Shown here: piece by piece, positions 46,518-57,628 of the stretch
How positions within the stretch are numbered: the first letter of the stretch is position 1
Layout: each line of letters starts with the position of its first letter
Source of the DNA: Neurospora tetraspora
Taxonomy: Eukaryota > Ascomycota > Sordariomycetes > Sordariales > Sordariaceae
Direction of reading: 5' to 3'
DNA length: 64,000 nucleotides
Assembly (NCBI RefSeq): GCF_033439725.1
Contig: NW_026944388.1
Location: forward strand, 1,550,001 to 1,614,000
Made by a program: the position numbers and the translations under genes
Notes under the pieces: model-generated
Database searches by the model: none
Told to the model about the DNA's origin: nothing
The model's input: the letters and a program-made list of their open reading frames with translations, nothing else

Positions 46518-47019
46518 CGACAATATCCATCAATGTGGTGAGAAAACGGCGGGTATAAAGATCGGAATGTTGCCCCTGATGATCACGATATTCCTGTCGC
46601 ACAAAGAAGAGACGACGAGCCGAACTCCAGATCTGGCCGACCGATTGAGTATCCCGAATGGAGACGAAGACGGGACAGAGGTCGTCGAGGTGTGGTAGAG
46701 GTGGTAGAGCTGGTAGGGCCGCAGAGGGGTCACATATTGCGCGCTCACTCAGGGTACCACCACGGGGGTACCACCACGGCACCACCACAGCACCACCCAC
46801 CTTGTTCTTGGCAGCCGATACGATATCGTCACATATTTTCTCGAAAGACACAGAATTGTTGACTGGTTGACTGGCCGTCGCCTTCAATCGCGTAAGCGTC
46901 TTGACGCTCGTTGGCAACGATTCTTGCATCGCGCGATCCCACGATACCCGGAGGTTGAATGCTCGATGCGACTTACCTAGTCGGCCCTCATTCCCGGCCT
47001 CGATGGACGAGGCAGCCAC
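46333..47019 (-). CDS. hypothetical open frame, 228 codons, no ATG at its 5' end
   Basis: A long same-strand frame (VSFEKICDDIVSAAKNKVGG, then CPVFVSIRDTQSVGQIWSSARRLFF and LMDIVDAQNQKALAFVALAIL) has fairly protein-like composition. It begins with GTG after acceptor-like CCCCAG and GCACAG, and ends ATGATGTAAGT, where GTAAGT would be a good donor. It could be an internal exon of a larger gene. Against this, part of it is made of short tandem repeats (46678-46710 and 46754-46799), which keep frames open by chance, and no partner exons could be fixed. It conflicts with the small secreted model. Confidence 0.3.
   Translation of the reverse strand: MAASSIEAGNEGRLGKSHRAFNLRVSWDRAMQESLPTSVKTLTRLKATASQPVNNSVSFEKICDDIVSAAKNKVGGAVVVPWWYPRGGTLSERAICDPSAALPALPPLPHLDDLCPVFVSIRDTQSVGQIWSSARRLFFVRQEYRDHQGQHSDLYTRRFLTTLMDIVDAQNQKALAFVALAILPANVGILDDALRPQDSAGPRSVVDLSRNGQCGRVNAYRYGLQYMM
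46754..46799. repeat. imperfect 11-13 bp tandem repeat (taccaccacggg type)
   Basis: Four imperfect units of a 'accaccac' core separated by g-rich or c-rich spacers. A second short repeat (ggtagaggtggtagagctggtag) lies just to the left at about 46690-46712. Confidence 0.7.
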
Positions 47020-47829
47020 TGTGCAAGAGTGCCTGGGGAAACAACACGGGGGTCACCACCATCGAATTTGGCATCAGTCCGGGACTCCAGGTTTGCGGAC
47101 CCCTTGCTCATTCCACACGTTTCTTCTTTGTTTCCTCATGTTTTTTTGGTCCTCCGCACGCTCCGGCAAGTCGACCACGTTATTGCCGACAATACCATTG
47201 CTATCAGCTGACCCAACGGATATAGCAAAGCCCAAGGCTGATCACGGCCAGATCATAATAGCAAAGAGATCCATGAATGGACGAAGAGAGGATGATATTC
47301 AATGCCTATCCACCACCAGCACACCACATTGCGGACACCACCGCAGGCTGCGCAGCTCAGCGACATATCGGCTGCAGCACTGTTTTGTAAGCGGAATACC
47401 CAACTCCCTGCATCAAACGGACCTGGTTAGCGCGACTTGGACCAATGCCATTGCCATGGGGAGCGCTGATGAGCCCGGCCAATCACACCAATCCGGCTCG
47501 CATGCCCCCATCAGAATATATGGACTCTTGAATAGGGATCGATTGATTCCGAAATAATGAGATTATTGCACATTATTACCAGTTGCTGAAATTACCGCTA
47601 AAACGAGGGACCGTGCACTCTGGTGAATCTGCACACAACTTGATTATTTCACAACTATTCAATATACCGATTTGCTTCCTGATCCCCTTTTATTGCCAGC
47701 TTCTACCTAGTAGCCTTCTCCCTATCTCTTTGATGATATCTCTAGTGATGCCCCTAGTCCGACAAGCTAGAAGCGAGGCAATTCTCAAGGAGTTCGTTTT
47801 AACAGATGAACTAGGGCGCGCGGTTTAAA
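47020..47829. other. left flank of the AT-rich island
   Basis: Mixed-composition DNA with no supported gene. Composition turns AT-rich between about 47560 and 47830. Confidence 0.5.
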
Positions 47830-49860
47830 CTGCCTAATACAACTATTATAATAACTGTTAATTTACTAACGTTACTAGATTACAAACCTATTTCAAAAAG
47901 TGTAAGATAGATTATATTTACCACCTTCGCTAGCAAATTGAAAAGTACAAAGATATTCGCTAGTACGCAGTCGCTTTGAATAGCGCTTAGAAGAAGAAGG
48001 TCGACTAATATACTACTAAAGCTATATTGTTCGATAGCCGCCTATTTAACCTATTTAAAAGCTTACTTATAAGGATTTTCTTATATACCCTTATCCCTAT
48101 TTATACCCTTCCTAACGCAATAGTTATAATTATTAATTAGCTACCCTTTATTTATAAGTAAATAAAGAAGTAAAGATTCGATTAATATATTTCGCCCGCT
48201 AACTTTACTAATATTTATTTCGATAAGTTTAATAATTACGTTAGCCATTATATTATTAATATCTCCTTCCTTTACCTATTGAATAAAGTATTCTTCTTTT
48301 AATATAATTAGTATATTGAAGCTGTAAAATATATTATTATAAATTTGGTTAATATTATTATGAATATTTATAATAATATAATGAATCTCCTAATTAAAAT
48401 TAATACTTTCATTACTGATACTTACGTTGCCGCCCGCTATACGATATTTAAAGTGGTTAATAACTGATTTAAAAACGTTTTTTTAAATTTTGAGTGATTC
48501 GTATTTATTATAGCTTTTAATAAAAAATTTACTTAATATTAAACCCTTTAAGATTTTAACCTAATAGATTACAGTTATTATAAATTTCTTTCGCGCTTCT
48601 AAATTGCAATTTATATGGTTACGTTAGTTTATAGTCGAATATTATAATAAAATTATTATTATATTAGTTAAATAAGTAATAAATTATTTTTATTATTTAT
48701 TTATTATTTTAAATATATTGTATATTAACTAAATTAGTATAATTATACGATAGGAATTATAATATAAATCGGTATAGTCCTTATAGCGAATTGAATTTAT
48801 ATTATGTACATTCGTTAAATAAGTACGTTATAATAATAATTAGTAGAATAAATTACCCCGCATTGTAGTATTAGTAGGCGAAACTTTATTTATTTAAGTA
48901 TTATATTTAATATTATTAAGAGCCCGTACTTTTAGTACAGTTTAAGAACCTTTAAGAGGTTTATAGCGCCGGTTTATAAAGTCTAATTAATATAAAAATC
49001 CAATAAAAGTACTGTTAACTATATTATACTATATTGGGTCTCTATTTACGATTCTTAGGAGCGCGACCACGCCTCTTTAAATCCTTATTACTTTTAAAAG
49101 TTCGAAAAATTATATATAGTTCGTAAGGTAAAGTAAATAACCTCTCTCAATTAGTTAAGATTTCTTCTATACTTAATAACTATTACAGATTATACTATTA
49201 TAGTACGTCTTATAGTTATTAATATTATAACTACTATATTAAATTACTCTAAATGATATATTTAAATTCTATCCAGCGTTATAGAGGAATAGTTGCTGGG
49301 CGATTTCTTATTCTTCTATATCCGTAAGGGTATTTATATTCTGAATTAGAATATTTAGAATTATTATTAGTTCGATCTTAAATTATAATAGAGTATACTA
49401 TTCGATATTGGCTTTGTCGTTGCCCCTATCGCCGTTAGAGTATTTAATACGCTAGTTAATAGCGTACCTTGTAAACGAGCTTTTTTTGCTATAAATTTTT
49501 TCGAAAATCCTAGGCGTAACCGCCTTACTGTTGATAAGATAGATATAGCTACGTTTATTTATATGAATGGCAAGAAGTTTAGAAACTTCGATAAATCTTT
49601 CACCGGTTCAAGTATAATAGAGAGGGACGAATTACTATTGTAAATTGAGGAGTAATTGTATAAATATATATAGGAAGGTAATTAGGAAGATAGGGGAGAG
49701 GAGGAGTAAGTAAGAGGAGGGTATATATATAGAGGTATAGTTACGAAATAAACCGATTTGCAGTACGATTAACTAGTCCCTGAAATGTAGTAAAAGCTAG
49801 TAAAATCTAGTGCCAACATTTATCACTGGATAAATCGATTTTACACAGATTTAGGGGATT
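47830..49860. mobile_element. RIP-mutated repeat relic (fossil; class not determinable)
   Basis: About 2 kb of very AT-rich DNA abut ordinary sequence on both sides. CpA and TpG are scarce and TpA abounds, while CpG is still present (ttcgcccgct, ctcgataagt-like spots). This is the pattern left by repeat-induced point mutation, which turns CpA into TpA on both strands of duplicated DNA. No frame longer than about 60 codons survives in the core. The element is thoroughly broken; I cannot tell whether it was an LTR element, a LINE or a DNA transposon, and no terminal repeats could be assigned. The degree of decay suggests an old copy. In Neurospora such islands are usually heterochromatic with methylated cytosines. 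Confidence 0.85.
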
Positions 49861-52800
49861 TAAGAGCCCAGTCTATATACCCAGTTGAGCCCAGTCGAGC
49901 CTAGTCTTACTTTGGAAAACCCGCATTTTAGTTACGTGCCCTGAAACTAATGAAAAAATGTCCATTTTTGTATGAAATTTCTGGAAATTTCAGAAATTAC
50001 CAGTTGCAGTTATTACTGATCGATCCCTACTCTTGAAGACACCCGAGGCCGAGAGCAAAAAAGCTTTTTCTGGGGTTGGGTCCAGTTTGGGGTAAACCCT
50101 ACATGTCCTTTTCATGATGATGACGACGAGTCTTAATGGCGCGTCGCGGGCAATATCAAGCGGCTGTTAAGTGCCAATTAAGGCCCATGTTTAAGATGAG
50201 ATGGTGGTAGCGAAGACCTACTTCTGCGGCTTTTACCTACTCTGAGCAAGCGAGAACACGGGGAAAGGGCAATAAAGGGAAAACAAATATCAGTCAAGTT
50301 ACCGTGTTTTTCAAAGTTTTGATGGCTTGTTCGTCTTGACTCCTCTGGTTCTGCCATTGTCTTTCTCTAAGCATCCGTTTCTTCCGGTTTCTATCCGCCG
50401 CTTTTAAGCAGCTCGTTGTATTGTTTTGCGCTGGTCATTTCGACCGAACGACGATGATATATGCAGGTAATATCCAATATTTGCACTACAATTCGGATGT
50501 GCTCGTTGCGGTTCAAATTGCAGTAGCAGCTCTCACCATGTAACAACATGTGCGCATCCTTCCCCCTCTCAGTTGCTTGATGGATACATTAGGTATTTCC
50601 TGATAGCTATGTACACATGATATCGTCTCGGTTTCGCTGTTCAACGGCCGACAGATTCATCGATCGGACATATGATTCGGGAGTCTCTGACGACGAGAGC
50701 AACATGTAAAGGCAAGGCAAGACTGAAATCAGCTGCAGAGATGTTTTCACTGTAAAGGGATCAGGAACGCACCGTACCAGAACCGGAATAGGACTCTACG
50801 GCGCATTGACTGATGAGAGAGATTACGGAAAATATATTTAAAGATGAAGGCGCTTCCACTCCCCGAATAAGGTATTCACCAGTGTCTTTTCAGATAAGCG
50901 TATTCTCTTCTGGTGGGTCATGTACGGTTGCTAAGATTGCTTGTAATTGAAGATGGAAGCGCAGTGGTGTTCTTGGTCCCGGTTGTCTGGACGCTACCTT
51001 ATAAAAGATGTTGCCAAGTAAAGGCGCTGCCATGCCTGCGTGTCTTGAACTTCCCACCCGGATCGAATTGCGCCGAGCCTTTGAACAAATGAAACAAGAA
51101 AGAAAGAACCTACCTTACCCATTTACATCGATCGTCCCTCTTGTCCGCATCCTTGAGCGCCTTCTATAAGTATCATGCTGGAACATGATGAAAGTGTCCC
51201 GGCTATCCATACCTCTACCTACTAGAACAGTCTGCTAGACAGGAATGTGAACACGGCGTCAACTAGCACTAACATGAAAGTCAATGGACTGGAAAAGGAA
51301 CTCGAGCCGTAACATTGAATTGCTGCTGCTATGAACGGTATTGTTACTGTATCGAGCGTTGCACCTCCACTATTTCCCATATCCTAGTGCAGATGACAGG
51401 GGGCATCGGGTCCACCTCTGAGTGTCCGTTTCCCCCGGTTTCCCGAGAAAGTCGAGAGCAGAAAACGGCCCATCAGTCCAGGGCATCCACCTGTGCATCC
51501 ACTCTCCCTCCTGTCCACCAGTGGCCATTGAGGTTCTGTTCCGTTGACACCTGCCTGCACGCCCGTCCTCCCAACTCTCCGTCGTGCCCGTCCGCTGTGC
51601 CCTCTCAACGCACTCGCGCTCCCACTGCTCCTCCACAGACATTTTGCAGTGGTGAAGTTGTCATCTGTCAAAACTTTCGTCTCGCCACGGCCCATCCCAT
51701 CTGTCCCCAATCGTCATCAGTCTCTCGTTCTTGCGCCGCCTCCCTCGATCTCCCCTGCGTTTTTGTTTGGGTCTGAGCTTGTCGACACACGTTTGTTTAC
51801 TTCCCCGGATTTTTCTTTTATTTTTCTCGCGCTGAGGTTGAGGTTGCCCTGCCCTGACCTGACACAGTCAACTCTCTTCGTCGGACCCTTCCGTTCTGTC
51901 CTGCACAAGAGGTTCCCGTGCTTCCCTGCATGCCTTTACATATCTGGAGTGCCTACCTACCTTACCTCTACCTATCAACACAGGCACAAGCACAAGCACC
52001 AGTCACCACTACCTCTACCGCGTAACGAAACGGCCTCAGTTCGGCCAACCTCAACTTCCATCTCAAGTGCCTCGCCCTTCGTTTGGGAATCGCCCCTGCT
52101 TTCTCGAATTTCCGCCCTCCACTTCCCTCCTCCCGGTCGTGGACCTCTTGCCATTCTCCGACTTTTCCGTCCAATCTGCTCCGTCTCTTGTCAACTTTGT
52201 TGTCGTCTATTGCTTCTTCGCAACGACTCTTAGAGGAAGGGGAAAAGATCAGGCCGACGACACTCCGCAACAACCGCGGATCCAAGGCTCGACTGCCTGA
52301 GAGACTCTTCGAGAGCTCCACCGAATCGCTTCCTCTCTCCTCCACTATCTGCGTCGACCATTCTAGTAGCCCGGACATCTGGTCATCCCCCATGCTTTCG
52401 CTCCAATAATCGACCATCTTCCGGTGTCAATCGTGACATTGCCTGCGTCCATCCTCCATCGCACTTATCGCTGTGGGCGGGTCGTGACAGACTCGACTTT
52501 GTACCGAAGGGCAAGACGTTCACGGTGATAGTGGACTTCTTCCCTGCAACACCAACAACCCATCTTCCCCCTTGGCCGCAGGCATCCTTCAGTCGCTTTA
52601 TAGTAACAATCGTTCTTCCAACCTTTTTCAAATACCTATCCCCTCAACAAGGCCTACTCTGTTCGAGGTCGAAAAACACATCCTCTCGCCTCCATCAGCG
52701 GCGGAAAAAGGTGAGTGCCAGTACCCAAACAAACTAAACAGCACCACTCTCCCCTTAGCACTGCCTCCAATGTCAAGCAGTTCCGTCAATCACAACAAGA

Positions 52801-53094
52801 CGGGAGCCCTGACGCCGCATCCCCCAACACAACCTACCAATCTGCGAATCTGGCAGACAGCCTTTCGACAGCACTTCGGCCCCTGTGCCATTTCGCTTTT
52901 CCTATTTTCTTGTCAAACTTGACTTCGTTTCGCGAAAGATGCTAATACATGCCGTAACCAGATTTCCTCGTTAGCGAAAGGCTCCACTGTTACTTTCCTT
53001 GAAATCACACCATCTCCTTCGTTCAGTTACAAGTACCGTTCAACGTCCTGCTTCACATCGCGGCGGCGGGACGACAGATCGCTCAGGTTTGACA
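49861..53094. other. right flank of the AT island and long upstream region of bni4
   Basis: No supported gene. From about 51350 to 53094 the plus strand is strongly pyrimidine-rich (tcc, ctc and cctc runs), typical of a long Neurospora 5' leader and promoter. The 229-codon frame at 51544-52233 is a product of this bias and is Pro/Ser/Leu-rich with no family likeness. I infer that the bni4 mRNA has a long leader, perhaps with its own intron. Confidence 0.5.
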
Positions 53095-55730
53095 ATGGCT
53101 GCTTTGGTGCAAGGCTATCCCCGGCAATCCGGGACTGCTACCATGCTTCAGACAAGACCGGCCTCCTCCACCGGCATCATCCAGCCTACCCAGTCGCAGT
53201 CAAATTCACAATATGGTCACAACATGTCCCAGAGAAACAACAGTATACACGGGATGTCTGGTGTGGTCGGCGCACCAGTGGTGTACCGTCCAGCTTCTGG
53301 CTCTGTGCAACAATACGCTTTTACCAACGCGCCAGCTCTCAACCACGGAACACATCACCACCAATTCAGGCAACACCGTACCTCGTCAACGCCATCCGTT
53401 CCCCAAGTACAGAACTTTGATCAGTCTGGAGCGCGTCCCCGATATCAATCCAGCAACTCTATGTCAAGTATTCCCAGCGCTGCAACTAGCAGTGGGCAAT
53501 CAGCCGGCGGTTCGAGAGACGATTCGGTCATTTCAGTGGGCAGTAGTAGGAGAGTCGCTCCTTTACCTCGGCCTCATTCGGCGCATCTAGGCGAAATTTT
53601 CTCGGTACCTCTGATCGCTTCAGCGGGCCCGGCCAAGGTGTCGCCAGAGAGGTATCGCCGGCCAGCGCAACGGGCGAATGAATCAGCACCAACCATGTCA
53701 AACACATCGGAGCAAAAGAGCGGTATGCTGCGCGGTCCAAACGGATCACTCGCACACCGGCCAAATAGCTTCTCATTGGGGGGCTCAGCGGTCGATGACA
53801 TGCTTCTCCCTCATGGTCAAATTCGGGAGGATGTCAAGAGAGCCAGGAGAAGCAGCATGCCTGCATTGGATTCCGCCGGTCTTGCGGTGCCCCTAAACCC
53901 CCTCTACGCTGCTCAGCCCGCCGACATGTCCTCAAAGTCACGAAAGACTGGCGAAAAGGAAATCAAAACTTCTGGACGAACGGTCAACAACTTGAGTGTT
54001 GATCGAGTTGCTGCTCATACACGTACCAGCAGTACTGATAGCCGTTCGTCGAGCCGCAGCACTGCTAGCAGTGGAACCCGCCCAGCATCTGTAAGTTACT
54101 TCGTTCCGGATACTTATCCATTGCCACGCCCCCCCCCCCATTTAAACATTGTCCAATCATACGTGCAGTCGTCCAGTAGGATTCGCTAACTGAGGGTTTC
54201 TCCTTCCCAGTCTGCCAACCGCAGCGCCAATGTGGCCAACCCCACCGGAAACCCCGCCCACTCTTCTATCCCAGAACAACATCACAGCAACGGCCAAGAT
54301 CACGCTCGACTGGTCAACATCCCCCCAAGAGGATCTTCTTCCGATGCTACCAACACGAAGCGTCTTGCTAACCCCTCTCCTCTCTCTAAACCCGTGGCTA
54401 TGGACACTGAGGCCGGACGCAACGCGACCGCTGGTGCCGCCGCTGGTCGCTCGGCATCGCCGGTAAAGACGACCCCCTCGCCGCGGGTTGATAGCCCGGC
54501 TGCGAAGCAACTCGCTGCTGTTAGTCAGAACGATAGCAAGCCCAAGAGCAAGACGTCACGACTTCGTCGGGCATTTTCATTCGGCAGTGCGGCTGAGTTC
54601 AGGAAAGCGGTCTATCATCAGGACGCCGAGAATGGCCCATCTAAACTGCACAAGGATCGGAACCCCGATGAGCTGTTAGATGCTGAGCAGGCCCGTATCG
54701 CACAGCAGCAAGAGGCAGCTGGTATTGGAAGCAACATATATGGCCCCAGGATATTTGGGGGCTCGACCGACAATCTCTCCATCTCCTCAACTGCCTCCTC
54801 GGCTTCGGTTATGATTCGAAAGATGGGACGCGGCATGAAGAAGAGCACCAGGTCACTTGCTGGACTGTTCAGACCTAAGTCCGTTACTGGTGTCCCTGCT
54901 GCCGACGCAAAGGCACCGGACGCTTCGCGAGCTGCAGTGTCCATGATAACTGTTGAAGCTGAAAGGGAAAGGGTTAACGTCAACGCCGATGTTCGTTCCC
55001 AGAACGGAGGCGGTACCGGATTTCCCCGTCTTGAAAGGAATTCACTCGATGCTAGCAGAGCGCCAGGTCTTAGGACGGAGCGTGCGGGAAGCCTGGGTAG
55101 TGAGGGATCAGCTGCAAGGAAGAGCATTATCAGCGGTGAACGAGAAAGGGCCGAAGTGCTTGCTGCAGTTCGCAAGGGAATCTTGAAACGTAAGGCTCTT
55201 CCATGGATTACGCCCGTTAGCTGCTGCTGACTTAACCATCGATACAGACACCAACAGCAACTCGCCGAGCCCATCTCCCCGACCTGCGGAGAACCGAGGA
55301 CTTGATGCCCCAAGTGCCATCACTGACTCTCCCAACTCCAGCGCACCCAGCACACCCAACAATGACGACCGAGCTGGCCAAGTTCCGATTGGTAACGAGG
55401 ATTATTTTGTGACAGCACTTCGCCTTCGGCAGGACACCAAGAGCGCACCTGGGACACCTCAGGGATCCATGAAGCGAAACGCCACATTCAGCCCACGGAT
55501 TGCCTTCTATGAGACGTGGCCCAGCCAGGAGTATGATCGCCGCGGTGAAGTCGCCACTTGCAATCGCTTGACACCTGTGCTGGCCCAACAAATCAAGGAA
55601 GAACTCAACAGCTTCAAGATGGTACGTTTTACTGACCGTTATCTTCGCCTTGGTCGTATGCTTACCTTGGCTCTCTTACTAGGAAATGGAAGTTCACGAG
55701 AACTCTAAAATCTACACGCACTTCTTCTAA
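53095..55730 (+). CDS. bni4: Bni4-like protein, septum/bud-neck chitin synthase scaffold
   Basis: Four exons: 53095-54090, 54211-55189, 55248-55621 and 55683-55730; the product is 798 residues. The ATG at 53095 follows TTTGACA; the frame extends further up only from TTG. Most of the protein is Ser/Asn/Gln-rich and disordered. Conserved islands are SRLRRAFSFGSAAEFRK, a KGILK motif (VRKGILKHTNSN) across exons 2-3, and the C-terminal block PRIAFYETWPSQEYDRRGEVATCNRLT...QQIKEELNSFKMEMEVHENSKIYTHFF. The last is the family hallmark and holds an RVxF-like type-1 phosphatase docking segment (RIAF). In yeast Bni4 targets PP1 and chitin synthase III to the neck; a septal role here is inference. The final exon codes only 15 residues, all within the conserved block. 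Intron 1 contains a C9-C10 run. Confidence 0.9.
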
Positions 55731-57628
55731 CGAGTCCAACGTTACGGCGGTTCAACGTGCATCTCACCCATAATTCTCGTTTCCGAGGCGTTTCCTATTT
55801 CTCTCAGCAAAGAGCATTGTTCGGTGTTTATGGCGTTATTCGGATTTTGTCGCTTTCAGCAAGGCTTTATTGCCTCTAGACTCACTCAAGAGTATCCTAA
55901 TCTTTCCTTTTGAAAATGGGGCGGTAGCTGGCTGCATGGTGGTGTATATGGACGACTCGGTGTTTGTCGCTGTCGCGAGCGACTGTCTGGCGCGTGTATG
56001 GGTGTAGGGTCCTCCAATGGCCTCAACCACTCCTTCATTGGGCTACTCGCGCTGGACCGATGGCGACAACGATGACACAGGGGATCCCACGGGGCGTCGG
56101 TTGGACAGAAAGTTGAGACGGTGAATTGCCCGAAGTGCAACAAAAGAGGTGGAGTGCAGTTGTCTGTTCGATATGTTGGAGGTCAAGCAAAAAGAAAGAA
56201 ATGTTCAAAGGAGCAAGCGTCTCTTCTTGGTCATCTTTGAGCTATCTGGACGGAATTGGTGTTGGAGTCTGGGTCCAATTTGGCCCAAAGCGAGGTGATA
56301 TGGAAAAGCAAGAAATAAGGGCATCGACAACTTCGAACAAAATCTCTTTTAGTGAGTGGGTGTGGCATTTTGTTTTTCAGTTTCCTTGATTATTTCGGGA
56401 AGAGAAGCGAGTCAAAATTCGTACGTCATAGCAAACCTACAACTGGGTCATTTCAAAGCCAGCACAGCATGTTGAATTTGACAGGAAGCGTTACAGCCAT
56501 TTGATATTGTTGAGATTGTGGCATCTTCGTTGCTTGTTGGACTCCCAGCTTGATATCGTTGTGCCCGTCACAGTCGGCCTCTCTGATTTTTCTTTTATGT
56601 CTTAAGCATTTTTTATCTAATTTAGTCACCAAGGAAACCAGTGGAATCTTTTACAGTTTAATATGTTGAATTGGTCTCGTCCAAGTGGTTGGCAACTCCT
56701 GCTGCATTCTTGATTTGCCATGGCTTCAATCGCCTCTGGTTGTTGGTAGTACTAGTTTGGTCTGGGGCCAACAGCAGTTACATGGCGAAGTAGTCTGAAA
56801 GCCTTCACGTAAATACCTATAAAAGCGAGAAAGATTCCACATCTCTAACGTCCTAGACTCTTCAATGACCCGATATCCGAGTTTATTATGTGGTTGTATG
56901 TAGAAGCACAGCGCCTGCACAAACGGGTATGTATATATGCCTAGATGCCCTATTCCTAAATTGATCTTCACTTAGACGGCTGTTCCTGTAAACCCGTGCC
57001 CGTACCTGACTGACACTACTGCAATGCCAAGAGAAAGCTTATTGAGACTTATCCGTCCGAGACTTCATTGACTGTCTATTGTCATGACATACCCACTTTA
57101 CTGTCCCTTGAACCATAATCTTTTTATGTCACATACGCTCACACTGACACCTTTGTCAGACAAAACAGGAAGATGAGGAGAAAACGACACACAAAGATGG
57201 GGTTGAACTGTGATGATTCGGAGAACGGCCGAGGCTAGAGTTGGAAGTTCTTGGCTGCCCAACTCTTCCCCGAGATTGGTGGAAGAGGCAATGCACAATG
57301 TTGCTCAAATCCCTAACAAGTAACAACCCCCACGCCTTGTGGAGGGTTGACCCCTGTTCGGTGTAGCATTCTCCTGTTCGTGGGGAAAATTGCGGGGCAA
57401 CCAATCATCATCGGTGGTTACTCCCCGAATCTGATAAGCCGTCAGCCTTGCGGAGAAGGCCTAAATTTTGATGCAGTGAGTGCCCTGTAAACAAAAGTAA
57501 ACTTTTGATAGACACAGACGTCCAGTGCTCAAGGAAGTACCATACCTGCCACCACCGTGGCTACACTCTCGATACTCGCTAGGAGGACTCTCCTCCACCT
57601 TCGTCTACCGTTCAGGTCCTTTGTCACC
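55731..57628. other. intergenic stretch between bni4 and dus1
   Basis: The bni4 3' flank and the dus1 promoter lie here; both genes point right. No frame here is convincing. The open frame of dus1 extends to 57557 without an ATG. Confidence 0.5.

Noticed and set aside
49448-49466. tacgcta-gttaa-tagcgta inverted repeat in the AT island
   Set aside because: Seven-base arms in AT-rich DNA are expected by chance; not taken as a terminal repeat or terminator.
51544-52233. 229-codon plus frame in the bni4 upstream region
   Set aside because: Product of a pyrimidine-rich leader: Pro/Ser/Leu/Phe composition, overlapping equally long frames on other strands, no family likeness.
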